Of a stretch of 64,000 nt of DNA, positions 53,779 through 62,862 are shown piece by piece (the stretch's first letter is position 1; each line of letters opens with the position of its first letter). The DNA is taken from NCBI RefSeq assembly GCF_013466425.1, contig NZ_CP059165.1, positions 4,092,001 through 4,156,000 on the forward strand, written 5' to 3'. The stretch comes from Mycobacterium vicinigordonae. GTDB lineage: Bacteria; Actinomycetota; Actinomycetes; Mycobacteriales; Mycobacteriaceae. The notes under the pieces are model-generated. The model was not told where the DNA came from, did no database searches, and saw only the letters and a list, made by a program, of their open reading frames with translations. Made by a program: the position numbers and the translations under genes.

Positions 53779-56700
53779 TCACGAGCGGCTCTGCCACGCC
53801 GCGGACAGTGCCGCGAGCGCGTCCGCGTCCAAGCCCGAGGCGCTCATCGGCGCGGCCGACGGTTGCGCCTCGGAATCCGCTGTGGCCACGGGCGCGGCAC
53901 CGGCGGCATCGACGGATGCGGCCAGCTCGGCGAGAGTCATGTACTCGAACACCATCGCCGGCGTCAACGCCAGTCCCTGCGCGTTGGCGCGGGCCGCAAG
54001 CTGCACCGAGATGATGCTGTCGCCGCCGATCGCGAAGAAGTTGTCCTCGCGGTCGACGTCGGTGATGTCGAGCAACTCCTCCAGCAACGCGATCAAGGTC
54101 CGCTCGGTCTCCGCAGAACCTTCGCCGAGTTCCGAGCGTTTGACCATCGCGGGGGTGGCCGGGGCGAGCAACCGCTCCATCGCCTCCGGCGGCAGCAACC
54201 GCACCTGCGAAAGCGGCCGGTCCGGCTCGGTTGCCAAGAACTCGAGCGCGGTGTCGAACGCCGCTCCGATCGACGAAACCGTTTGGGGCTCATACAGATC
54301 AGCGTTGGCGACGACGCGGACACTCAGCTCGGCATCTGGGGTCACGTCCAGCGAGACGTTCAAGTCCAGCAGCGAGATCTCGAAGTCCATTGGGACGGGG
54401 ACCACCGTCGTCGCCCCGTCGCGGGTCAGCTCCCGGGGCAGCAGCGCCCAGTCCTCGCCACGGAAGTGGATCGAATTTTGGAACAGCGGGTGATTGCGAG
54501 ACGGGGAGCGCGGCGGGTTGAGCGCCTCGACTAGTCGCTCGATCGGCAATTCCTGATGCGCCAGCGCATCGAGCACGGCGCCGCGGCTGCGGGAAACGAT
54601 GTCCCGCAGGCTCGGATCCCCGGACAGGTCGTTGCGCAATACCATCACATTGGCACACGGACCCACCATGTTGGTGGTGGCCAAGTCGACTCGGGCGGCG
54701 ACCGGACTGCCGATGCCGATGTCGGTGCCGCCGCCGAGCTTGTGCAACAGTACTGCGAGCGCGGCCTCGTACACCATGAACTCGCTGGCGCCGAGGTCGT
54801 CGGCGAGTCGGACCAGCGCTGACCGTCGCGACGCTGACACCGTGAAATTGACTAGCTCACCGCGCTTTCCGAGGACCGGCGGCCGGGTATGGTCTGCCGC
54901 CATCGGGATCTCGTAGGGCATGCCGGAGACCGCGGTGTGCCAGTGCTGTAGTTGGGCCTGTCCCCAGTCGGTGCTCGCCTCGAATGTATTCCGTTGCCAG
55001 AGTGCGTGTTCGGCGAACTGCGCGGCCATCGATCCCCACTGCGGCGGATAGCCGTCCAGCCGTGCCCGGTATGCGGTGAGGAGGTCTTCGAAGATGATGC
55101 CCATCGACGAGTGGTCGGTGACGGTGTGGTGGATGAGCAGCAACAGCACGTGCGCGGACGGGCCGAGCCGCAGCAGGGTGGGCCGTACCAGAGACTCGGA
55201 GTCCAGCGCGAAGATGTGGCGACGCAACTCTGCGATGGCCTGGTCCAATTCCCCGCCGCCGACATCGATGATCTCGAGCGGCACCTCCCGCGCCGGGTGG
55301 ATATGCTGATACGGAACACCCTCGTGCTCAATGAAGTTAGTGCGCAGCGCTTCGTGGCGGGCGACGACGTCGTTGATGGCGGCCTCGAGCACCGCGACGT
55401 CGAGCGGGCCGTGCACCCGAAGCGTCAGCGCCATGTTGAAGACGTCGTTGGCGCCCCTCATCTTCTGCTGGAACCACATCGCCATCTGCGAGTAGGACAG
55501 CGGCGGGCGCTCCGGACGTACGTCAGTCAACTCCGGTCGGGCCGGGCCTTCGGAACCAACGACGTTGCGCTGGGCCGACATCTCGTCGATGTCGGCGTGG
55601 ACCTCGGCGCTCAACTGCTCAACCAGTCGTGCCGCCAGACCGGCCGGCGTGGGGGTGTCGAACACCGCGCGCACCGTGAGTTCCACGCCGAACTGCGCTC
55701 GGATCTGAGCCACCAGCCTGGCGGCGAGCAGCGAGTGGCCACCTAGGCCGAAGAACGAGTCCTCGGCGCCGACCTTCTCCCAGCCGAACAGCCGGGCGAA
55801 GATCCCGCACATCCGTCGTTCGGTCTCGGTGGCAGGTTGCCGGAAACTGCGCACCGCGACCGGTGTCGGTGCGGGCAGCGCCCGCTTGTCCAGCTTGCCG
55901 CTGACCGTCAGCGGGATCTCTGGGATGACCGCGAATGCGGTGGGCACCATGTATTCGGGCAGAGTCGCGGCCGCGTGGGTGCGCACCTCGTCGAGATTCA
56001 GCGCACCGGAATCACCGTCGCCGGTGGCCGGCACCAGGTAGGCCGCGAGCATGGGGCCGGCCTCGGTGTCCTCGGTCACCACCAGGCAGTGCCGGACGGC
56101 GGGATGGGTCGCGATCACCGACTCGACCTCACCGAGTTCGATCCGGTAGCCACGGACTTTCACCTGCTCGTCGGCGCGGCCGACGAACTCCAGCTGACCA
56201 GAGATGTTGCGGCGAACCAAATCTCCGGTGCGATAGAGCCGCTTCCCGGGATTGAACGGGTCGGCGACGAAACGCGCCGCGGTCAGTCCGGGACGGCCCA
56301 GATAGCAGCGGGCCAGCTGTGCGCCACCGAGATAGAGCTCCCCGATCACTTCGGCGGGCACCGGTTGCAGTTCCTCGTCGAGCACATATGCGTAGACGTT
56401 GCGGTTCGGCCGACCGATGGGAACCACCCGCGCGCCGTGCGACCCGTCGACCACCATGTGCGTGGCGCAGACCACCGCTTCGGTGGGCCCGTAGTGGTTG
56501 CGCAGCTGCGCGTCGAAGTAGCCGGCGAACTTGTCAGCCACCTCCCCGGCCAGCGCTTCACCGCCCACCGGCACGTGGCGCAACTGCCGCCATTCCTCGG
56601 CCTGAGGCAGCAGCAACAGGGTGCTCAGCATCGACGGCACCATGTGCAGCACGGTGATACGGTGCCGGCTGATCAAGTCGGCGATGTAACTCATGTCGCT

Positions 56701-58809
56701 GAAAGCCCCGGTGTCAGATGGTTTCGGCACCACGAGCTGAGCGCCCAGCGAGAGTGTGACGAAGATGTCCAGCAGGGAAGCGTCGAAGCTCACCGAAGAC
56801 GACTGCAGCAGGCGATCTTCGGCGGTCATGCTCCACTCCGCCGCGAAACCCTGAACGTGCTCGGCGATGGCGTGGTGGGACACCGCGACACCCTTGGGCT
56901 GACCGGTGGAGCCTGAGGTGTAGATGACATACGCTAAATGTGCTGGCCGCAAATCCGTTTGGCGATCAGAGTCGATGACCGGAGCATCGGAGCGCTGCGC
57001 GGCGGCTCGTTCGGCGTCGGTGAGTTCTCGTTGCCCGAGCACCAGGTGTGGCCGCGCGTCGCTGATCAGATAGTCGATCCGGTCGTCGGGATAGGCCGGG
57101 TCGATCGGCAGGTAGGCCGCACCGGCTTTGAGCACCGCCAGCATTGCGACGATGAACTCGACAGACGTCGCCAGCCGCAGACCGACGATGTCCTCGGCGC
57201 CGATTCCCTGCTCGATCAGCCAGCGCGCCAGGCGATTTGCCCGGCGATGCAGTTCGTCATAGGTCAGCATTTCGTCGTCGCACACTAGGGCCGTCGCATC
57301 CGGTCGAGCCTCGGCGGCCGCTTCGAGCACGGCGACCATGGTGGTCGGCGGGGTGGGAACCAGTTCTCCGTGCGACTGGGCCAGCACCGCCTCGCGTTCG
57401 TCGGCGTCGAGCATATCCAAGCTGGTGAGGCGGCGGTCAGGCTCGGTAATCGCGTTGTCCAGCAACTGAATGTAGTGAGCCGCCAACTGTTCGACGAGTG
57501 CCGGGCCAAGCACATCGGTCTGATACTCGAACTCGGTCAAGACTCCGTCGGGTTCCAGCACGACGGCCAGGGCAAGGGGCAGATGCGCGGTCACCGCGCC
57601 GAGGCCGAGTTGTTGCACGGTCACGCTGTCCAGGGTCAATCCGCTCACGCTCTTGCGCATGCTGAATCCCAACCGCACGAGTTGGTCCATGCCGTCGTGG
57701 CCCATGCGCTCGGGGTTGGCCTCCCGCACCACCCGGTCGATACCGACTGACTGATGGGCGAACCCGTCCAGGCAGGTATCGCGGACCGTGTCGACGAAAT
57801 CGCCGAAATTGACATTCGGTCGTGCGGTCAGGCGGAGCAACAGCGTGTTGCCGAAATAGCCAATCACTTTCTCGGCCAAGGCTTTTCGATCGGTTACCGG
57901 CACCGATACCAGGAAGTCTGAGCTACCGGTGTAGCGCCGGACTAACACGCCGTAGGCTGCCAGCAGCACCATGAACGGCGAGGCGGAGTGCCGCCGGGCG
58001 AAGTCCTCCAGCCGGTCGAACAGGCCCTCTGGCAAGGACTGGGTCACTCGCTCGGCGAGCCGCGACGGGTGTGCGGTGGGGACACCGGGCAACTCAAGCG
58101 GCTCGGGCGCAGGCCGTAGTTTGTCGGCCCAGTAGCCGACGTCGGTCATGCTGGGTTCGGCTGCGCCCTCGAGTACTTCGACCGCGACGAACTGCGGCGC
58201 CGGTCCCCCGAGCGGTTGGCCGTTGTAGGCCGCGCTCAGCTCGCCGAAGAACACCGCCCAGGCGTCGTCGTCCCAGCAGATGTGATGAACGACGAGTAAC
58301 AGCACGAATTCTTCCGGCCCGGTCCGGATCAGGGTGATCCGTAGCGGCACGTCGTTGGCCAAGTTGAATGGTCGCCCAAATTCCTGGCGCGCCGTTTCCG
58401 CCACCCGCTGGTCGCGTTCGGCCTCGCCCAGGCCGGTGAAATCGTATTCCAGCCAAGGTGTCTCGACATGATCCTGAAATACCTGGTATGGCTCGCCTTC
58501 GCTGTCCACTCCATAGCTGGTGCGCAGCAGGGCGTGTCGTGCGACCACGTCACCGACGGCCGCCCGAAGGCGAGCTGGATCCACCGAGCCGGTCAGCCGA
58601 TAGGCGACGCAGATGTTGAGCGTGGTGTCCTCGACGTCCATTGCCTGCAGGAACCACATGCGTCGTTGTCCGGCGGAAAGGCGGTAGCGCTCCCCCGCCC
58701 TGAGCTGGACCGTCTCGGCCGACTTCCCTGCCGCTAAACCACTTTCGGCGATCCGGCGGCGCAACAACTCGCGACGACGTTCCTGCAGGGTCTTGGCATC
58801 GTCCGCCAT
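53779..58809 (-). CDS. mbtE: Mycobactin synthetase MbtE (C-A-PCP-C-PCP)
   Basis: A 1676-residue NRPS, near the 1682 residues of MbtE. Domains: condensation (about 40-450, HHICWDDD near 180), adenylation (about 480-980, A3 TSGSTGQPKG near 630), PCP (GLGGHSLLA near 1021), a second condensation-type domain (about 1100-1540, HHTVTDHS near 1228) and a second PCP (IGGDSIISV near 1596). In mycobactin this enzyme uses the first N-hydroxylysine, acylated at the side-chain nitrogen. It starts at ATG 58809, 33 bases after the formyltransferase stop, so it shares that operon and its iron box. Confidence 0.92.
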   Translation of the reverse strand: MADDAKTLQERRRELLRRRIAESGLAAGKSAETVQLRAGERYRLSAGQRRMWFLQAMDVEDTTLNICVAYRLTGSVDPARLRAAVGDVVARHALLRTSYGVDSEGEPYQVFQDHVETPWLEYDFTGLGEAERDQRVAETARQEFGRPFNLANDVPLRITLIRTGPEEFVLLLVVHHICWDDDAWAVFFGELSAAYNGQPLGGPAPQFVAVEVLEGAAEPSMTDVGYWADKLRPAPEPLELPGVPTAHPSRLAERVTQSLPEGLFDRLEDFARRHSASPFMVLLAAYGVLVRRYTGSSDFLVSVPVTDRKALAEKVIGYFGNTLLLRLTARPNVNFGDFVDTVRDTCLDGFAHQSVGIDRVVREANPERMGHDGMDQLVRLGFSMRKSVSGLTLDSVTVQQLGLGAVTAHLPLALAVVLEPDGVLTEFEYQTDVLGPALVEQLAAHYIQLLDNAITEPDRRLTSLDMLDADEREAVLAQSHGELVPTPPTTMVAVLEAAAEARPDATALVCDDEMLTYDELHRRANRLARWLIEQGIGAEDIVGLRLATSVEFIVAMLAVLKAGAAYLPIDPAYPDDRIDYLISDARPHLVLGQRELTDAERAAAQRSDAPVIDSDRQTDLRPAHLAYVIYTSGSTGQPKGVAVSHHAIAEHVQGFAAEWSMTAEDRLLQSSSVSFDASLLDIFVTLSLGAQLVVPKPSDTGAFSDMSYIADLISRHRITVLHMVPSMLSTLLLLPQAEEWRQLRHVPVGGEALAGEVADKFAGYFDAQLRNHYGPTEAVVCATHMVVDGSHGARVVPIGRPNRNVYAYVLDEELQPVPAEVIGELYLGGAQLARCYLGRPGLTAARFVADPFNPGKRLYRTGDLVRRNISGQLEFVGRADEQVKVRGYRIELGEVESVIATHPAVRHCLVVTEDTEAGPMLAAYLVPATGDGDSGALNLDEVRTHAAATLPEYMVPTAFAVIPEIPLTVSGKLDKRALPAPTPVAVRSFRQPATETERRMCGIFARLFGWEKVGAEDSFFGLGGHSLLAARLVAQIRAQFGVELTVRAVFDTPTPAGLAARLVEQLSAEVHADIDEMSAQRNVVGSEGPARPELTDVRPERPPLSYSQMAMWFQQKMRGANDVFNMALTLRVHGPLDVAVLEAAINDVVARHEALRTNFIEHEGVPYQHIHPAREVPLEIIDVGGGELDQAIAELRRHIFALDSESLVRPTLLRLGPSAHVLLLLIHHTVTDHSSMGIIFEDLLTAYRARLDGYPPQWGSMAAQFAEHALWQRNTFEASTDWGQAQLQHWHTAVSGMPYEIPMAADHTRPPVLGKRGELVNFTVSASRRSALVRLADDLGASEFMVYEAALAVLLHKLGGGTDIGIGSPVAARVDLATTNMVGPCANVMVLRNDLSGDPSLRDIVSRSRGAVLDALAHQELPIERLVEALNPPRSPSRNHPLFQNSIHFRGEDWALLPRELTRDGATTVVPVPMDFEISLLDLNVSLDVTPDAELSVRVVANADLYEPQTVSSIGAAFDTALEFLATEPDRPLSQVRLLPPEAMERLLAPATPAMVKRSELGEGSAETERTLIALLEELLDITDVDREDNFFAIGGDSIISVQLAARANAQGLALTPAMVFEYMTLAELAASVDAAGAAPVATADSEAQPSAAPMSASGLDADALAALSAAWQSRS

Positions 58810-58842
58810 GGATTGTCCCTACTCCTAGGTTTCGTTGGTCGG

Positions 58843-59781
58843 TCAGGCCTGGTCGGTCAGATAGCCGCCGCGCAGGAAGAACTCATCGCCCCGGCGTTCG
58901 ACTCCGTCGGTGCCGCGGACCAGGGTGATCACCAGGCCGCGGTTGGCGCCGCGATACGCATTGGGCCCGGATACCACCGCGCCGCCTTCTTCCTGCACGA
59001 TCACCCGCCCCGGCGTTCCACCGTAGCGGGCTTCGGACACCCGAGCCTGCAGTACCTCGATGCGTTCGCCACGGTAGTGGGTGTACGCGCGCGGGTAAGG
59101 GTCCGACAGGGCTCGCACGAACCTTTCCAGGTCCTCGGCCGGCCAACTCCAGTCGATCAAGCTGTCCCGCTCGGAACGCTTGTGGAAGTAGGTTCGTTCA
59201 GCCTTGTTCTGCGGCCGCCACACCGCGGTGCCGGTATGCAGCGCGTCCAGCGCTTCCCGCAACACGCCCGGGATCAGCTCCATACCCTTGACGACCAATT
59301 CGGTGCCGGTGTCGTCCGGGCCGATCGGCAACGATCGCTGGACGAGGATGTCACCGGTGTCGAGTCCCTCGTCCATGCGGTGCACGGTCAAGCCGAACTC
59401 GGTTTCGCCGCTAATCAACGCCCATAGCACCGGGGAGAAACCGGTGAACTTGGGCAGCAGCGAATCATGCAGGTTAAGCGTGCCGTGCGGCGGCATCGTG
59501 TACAGCTCAGGCGGCATCCAGCTGTACCAGCTGTTGACGACTATCACGTCGGGCTCGGCACGTTTCACGATGTCGATGGTCTCGGCGTCGGCGCGGGTGG
59601 TGACGTGGACCCGGATGCCGTGTTCGCGGGCGAGTTCCTCGACCGAGGCCGACCAGATGGCTTTGTAGGACTCGGCACTGGCCGGGTGGGTGACCGCGAG
59701 GACAACGTCGTGGCCCAGCTCGATCAGTGATTGCAGGGTCTTGTGCCCCCAGGTCTGGAAGCCGAACGACACGACGCGCAT
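58843..59781 (-). CDS. Formyltransferase for siderophore biosynthesis (10-formyl-THF dependent, FxbA-like)
   Basis: A 312-residue formyltransferase-fold protein. The catalytic set Asn103-x-His105 (LNLHDSLLP) and Asp141 (LDTGDIL) has the same spacing as Asn108/His110/Asp146 of E. coli methionyl-tRNA formyltransferase. The tRNA-specific loop of Fmt is not visible; residues 29-43 read AVTHPASAESYKAIW. A C-terminal OB-like region is present. FxbA of M. smegmatis exochelin is the best-known analogue. ATG 59781 follows GAAGGGGG by 9 bases; a TTG three codons upstream is less likely. It is first in the operon with mbtE-F-B and lies next to an iron box. It probably N-formylates hydroxylysine or a related amine; substrate is inference. 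Confidence 0.85.
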   Translation of the reverse strand: MRVVSFGFQTWGHKTLQSLIELGHDVVLAVTHPASAESYKAIWSASVEELAREHGIRVHVTTRADAETIDIVKRAEPDVIVVNSWYSWMPPELYTMPPHGTLNLHDSLLPKFTGFSPVLWALISGETEFGLTVHRMDEGLDTGDILVQRSLPIGPDDTGTELVVKGMELIPGVLREALDALHTGTAVWRPQNKAERTYFHKRSERDSLIDWSWPAEDLERFVRALSDPYPRAYTHYRGERIEVLQARVSEARYGGTPGRVIVQEEGGAVVSGPNAYRGANRGLVITLVRGTDGVERRGDEFFLRGGYLTDQA

Positions 59782-59849
59782 CGGATTCAACCCCCTTCGT
59801 CATGTAGGTCTGGACGCCACCCGCGCCGGGTCAATCCGGCCTCAGCAGA

Positions 59850-59868
59850 TTATGTTAGCCTTCGCTAA
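59850..59868. promoter_or_regulatory. IdeR-type iron box 1
   Basis: TTATGTTAGCCTTCGCTAA agrees with the IdeR/DtxR consensus TTAGGTTAGSCTAACCTAA at 16 of 19 positions, counting W and S degeneracies. It lies between the divergent formyltransferase (69 bases upstream of its start) and acyltransferase genes (28 bases before its ATG). With iron, IdeR would shut off both operons. The identity to the second box extends to 24 bases (59850-59873). Confidence 0.82.
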
Positions 59869-59895
59869 GTTGCGAAGTTTTGGCGGCCGTCGGTC

Positions 59896-60639
59896 ATGGC
59901 CGCTTGTCGAACCACTCCCCGCGTGTACGACCTACGCGGCGCCGGCCGCCGCCATCGCGTCGCGACTCGGGTGGGAATTGCCGATTTGGCGGAGGCTACC
60001 GGCGTGGAAGTCCAAGACCTCGAGCAGCGATGCGCGCGTATCGTTGCTCCCGGAACGACGTACCGGAGTTTTTCGCTGCAGCGCGTGCAAGCCGATCGCG
60101 ACCTCGAACTCGTGCACACCTGGATGAACGACCCTGTGGTAGCCCGCTTTTGGGGCAAGCCGTGGCCACGCGACCGAATCGCGGACTACTTGGCCGAGCA
60201 GGACCGCAGCGCCATCTCCAAGCCCTACCTGGGCGTGCTGGACGGCGTTCCCATGAGCTATTGGGAGCTCTATCGCGCTGACCTCGACCCGCTCGCGGAC
60301 CATTACCCCGCCCGCGACCACGACGCTGGGGTGCATCTGCTGCTGGGACCCCCCTCCTACCGCGGCCGCGGCCTCGGGGTGCTGCTGTTGCGCACCGTCT
60401 CCGGCTGGCAATTCGACGCAGATCCACGAGCCACCCGCGCGATCGCCGAACCCGACATCGCGAACGTGCGATCAATCCGCGCGTTCGAACGTGCGGGATT
60501 CCGCCGCGACGCCGAGATGGCCCTGCCGAACAAGCGGGCCGCACTGATGATTCGTGACCGCCACCACTCAACCGGGCCGGTATCGGGCTCGGGACGCCGG
60601 ATAGGTACCCCACCCGAGGGACCGACCGAATTATGTTAG
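59896..60639 (+). CDS. Siderophore-type GNAT N-acyltransferase
   Basis: A 247-residue protein with an N-terminal extension (1-50) and a GNAT domain of the MbtK/IucB/RhbD group. Motifs are VHTWMNDPVVARFWGKPW, the YWELYRADLDPLADHYPA segment, GVHLLLGPPSYRGRGLG (acyl-CoA pyrophosphate loop) and AFERAGFRRDAEM. Such enzymes acylate the side-chain amine or hydroxylamine of lysine/ornithine. MbtK, which places the long acyl chain of mycobactin, lies outside the main mbt cluster in M. tuberculosis, so this gene is an addition here. ATG 59896 follows iron box 1. Its last codons and TAG stop form the start of iron box 2. Confidence 0.82.
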   Translation: MAACRTTPRVYDLRGAGRRHRVATRVGIADLAEATGVEVQDLEQRCARIVAPGTTYRSFSLQRVQADRDLELVHTWMNDPVVARFWGKPWPRDRIADYLAEQDRSAISKPYLGVLDGVPMSYWELYRADLDPLADHYPARDHDAGVHLLLGPPSYRGRGLGVLLLRTVSGWQFDADPRATRAIAEPDIANVRSIRAFERAGFRRDAEMALPNKRAALMIRDRHHSTGPVSGSGRRIGTPPEGPTELC

Positions 60640-60649
60640 CCTTCGCTAA
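60631..60649. promoter_or_regulatory. IdeR-type iron box 2, overlapping the acyltransferase stop codon
   Basis: Identical 19-base box to that at 59850, with identity extending to 24 bases (60631-60654). It sits 121 bases before the thioesterase ATG. The last two codons and stop of the acyltransferase gene (TTA TGT TAG) are the first nine bases of the box. It gives the thioesterase-mbtC-mbtD operon its own iron control. Confidence 0.82.
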
Positions 60650-60769
60650 GTTGCAGGGATCCTGGGGGACTGACGTGCAACAAGACCGGCTCCAAGTCTT
60701 CCCGACCCGCCGGACCGGGCGGGCCGGTAGGTGCCCGGCGAGTCAGGCGTGAGCGAAAGGTGACGATGC

Positions 60770-61531
60770 ATGCCGCGCACACTTGGGTGGATCAGGCAGT
60801 TCCACAAACCTGAATCGCCGGACAGCCCGACGCTGTTGGTGTTTCCCCACGCGGGCGCCGGCGCATCGGCTTACCGCGCCTTCTCCAAAGCTTTGAGCAG
60901 CAAATTCGACGTCATCGTATTCCAGTACCCCGGACGTCAGGACCGCGCGGCCGAACCACCGTTGGGTTCACTACCTGAAATCGCCGCCGGCGCCTTCGAG
61001 GAGTTCGCACGATCCGAACACAATCGCGATGTCCCCGTTGCGGCATTCGGGCACAGCATGGGCGGCTGGGTGGCGTTCGAGTTCGTCCGGATCGCCGAAG
61101 CCAACGGCGTCGAGATCGGCCAACTCACCGTCTCGGCCGCGGTCGCGCCGTGCAACGCGGCGAACAAGCCCTCCCACCCCGAGTCCGACGAGGAGATTCT
61201 CGACCACCTCGCGGCGCTGGAGGGCACCAACTCCGACGTCTTCGGCAACCGTGACCTGATGCGGCTGGCGCTGCCGGTCATCAAGGCGGACTATCGCGCC
61301 TGCGATGCTTACACGCGCGACGAGGACGTCAGGATCTCCGCGCCAATTCATGCGCTCGGCGGCGATCAGGATCCGATCGTCACGCTGGGTGACCTCTACG
61401 GATGGGGCAAGCACACCGACTCCGTCGAAGTGACGATGTTCGACGGTGGGCACTTCTTCCTCAACGAACACACCCACGCGATCGCTGACGTGCTGACCGG
61501 CGAACTGCGGCAGTCCGGGTCGAAGTCATGA
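60770..61531 (+). CDS. mbtT: Stand-alone (type II) thioesterase of the mycobactin locus
   Basis: A 253-residue alpha/beta hydrolase of the NRPS/PKS thioesterase family. It has LLVFPHAGAGASAYRAF at the N-terminus, the nucleophile in FGHSMGGWVAFE (Ser near residue 94), an acid in GGDQDPIV and the histidine of FDGGHFFLNEH near residue 228. The closest match from memory is the thioesterase domain at the end of M. tuberculosis MbtB. It probably edits mischarged carriers or releases the product in trans. ATG 60770; its stop overlaps the mbtC ATG (ATGA). The symbol mbtT is used for stand-alone mycobactin thioesterases. Confidence 0.85.
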   Translation: MPRTLGWIRQFHKPESPDSPTLLVFPHAGAGASAYRAFSKALSSKFDVIVFQYPGRQDRAAEPPLGSLPEIAAGAFEEFARSEHNRDVPVAAFGHSMGGWVAFEFVRIAEANGVEIGQLTVSAAVAPCNAANKPSHPESDEEILDHLAALEGTNSDVFGNRDLMRLALPVIKADYRACDAYTRDEDVRISAPIHALGGDQDPIVTLGDLYGWGKHTDSVEVTMFDGGHFFLNEHTHAIADVLTGELRQSGSKS

Positions 61532-62862
61532 CCTACGGCCGGTCCGTGACAGCCGACTCGACCGAAGACCACATCGTCATCTCCGGGTTGGCAGTCGAGG
61601 CGCCCGGCGGCATCGACACGCCGGTCAGCTTGTGGCACGCGCTCACCGAATCCAGGGAGCTGATCGGCCCCTTCCCGCGGGACCGCGGCTGGCCACTCGA
61701 CGACCTATTCTCGGTATCCGAGATGGACGGCTGGGGCCCGGTCCACGACGCCGGCGGTTTCCTCGACAACGCAACAACATTCGATCCGGCATTGTTCGGG
61801 ATCACCCACCGTGAAGCACTTGTCATGCATCCCCAGCAGCGCGTCGCGATGCGCGTGGCGTGGAAAGCGCTGGAGAACACCGGCATCAATCCCGGGACGC
61901 TGGACGGCGAATTTGTGGGCTGCTTCGTCGGAATGTCACCGATGGAGTACGGGCCGCGCGCCTCGGTGGCCGATGCCTTCACCGGCCACCGGATCGCCAG
62001 TCTGGGCCAATTAGGCGGCGCCGCAAGGATTTCGCACAGCTTGGGCCTCACGGGCCCGTCCATCAGCCTCGACACCGCCTGCGCATCCTCGCTGACCGCG
62101 GTCCACCTGGCCGCCAGCGCAGTCGCCGGCGACGAGTGCGACTGGGCACTGGCGGGCGGGGTGTGCGTGATGGGTTCGCCAGGCGCTTTCTACGAATTCT
62201 CCCGGCTGAACGCGCTGTCCGACGACGGGCACTGTCGCGCTTACGCCAACGACGCCAGCGGCACGGTGTGGGGTGAAGGCGCGGGCATGGTGGTTGTCGA
62301 ACGCGAGTCACGGGCAAAGCGGTTGGGCCACCAGATCTATGGGCGCATCCTCGCCATCCGCACCAACCACAACGGCAAGGGCAAGCCGATCCTGGTCCCC
62401 CGCGTGCGTGCGCAGGAACAGATCGTGCGCAAGACGCTCGACGTAGTGGGAATCGACCCTGCGGACATCGGGATGATCGAGGGACACGGCACCGCAACCC
62501 AGGCCGGCGACCCGGTGGAACTGCTGGCGCTTTTCAAGACCTACGGCGCAGCGGGGTCCGAGGCGCTGCTGGGCTCAATAAAATCCAACCTCGGCCATCC
62601 CCAGGCCGCCTCCGGAATACTCGGGCTGATCAAGCTGCTGCTGGCCGGCCACTACGGACAGATTCCGCCGACACTCTATGCCGACAACCCGACCAAGGTG
62701 CTGGACTGGGACCTGGTCGGGCTGCGGCTGGCCACCAAGGTTCACGAATGGCCAGCCAAGGACGGCTTCCGTTACGGCGCAACTTCGTCCTTCGGCGCGG
62801 GAGGCGCCAATGTCCACGCCATCATCGAAATGCCCGCACCGGCAGGGGAAGTGAAGAAGTGA
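61528..62862 (+). CDS. mbtC: Mycobactin polyketide synthase, ketosynthase MbtC
   Basis: A 444-residue stand-alone ketosynthase, the same length as MbtC. The Cys-His-His triad is visible in DTACASSLT (Cys near 184), EGHGTATQAGD (His near 318) and SIKSNLGHPQA (His near 355). With MbtD it forms the beta-hydroxybutyrate unit that joins the two hydroxylysine-containing halves of mycobactin. It is coupled to the thioesterase (ATGA) and to mbtD (GTGA). Confidence 0.95.
   Translation: MTYGRSVTADSTEDHIVISGLAVEAPGGIDTPVSLWHALTESRELIGPFPRDRGWPLDDLFSVSEMDGWGPVHDAGGFLDNATTFDPALFGITHREALVMHPQQRVAMRVAWKALENTGINPGTLDGEFVGCFVGMSPMEYGPRASVADAFTGHRIASLGQLGGAARISHSLGLTGPSISLDTACASSLTAVHLAASAVAGDECDWALAGGVCVMGSPGAFYEFSRLNALSDDGHCRAYANDASGTVWGEGAGMVVVERESRAKRLGHQIYGRILAIRTNHNGKGKPILVPRVRAQEQIVRKTLDVVGIDPADIGMIEGHGTATQAGDPVELLALFKTYGAAGSEALLGSIKSNLGHPQAASGILGLIKLLLAGHYGQIPPTLYADNPTKVLDWDLVGLRLATKVHEWPAKDGFRYGATSSFGAGGANVHAIIEMPAPAGEVKK

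Noticed and set aside
58843..59781. Assignment as methionyl-tRNA formyltransferase (fmt)
   Set aside because: The fold and catalytic residues agree, but the tRNA-binding loop sequence is not seen and the gene is in an iron-boxed NRPS operon; the housekeeping fmt is expected beside def or priA.
59850..60654. The 24-base direct repeats as attachment sites of a mobile element
   Set aside because: They match the IdeR consensus and precede iron-acquisition genes; no integrase or transposase lies between them.
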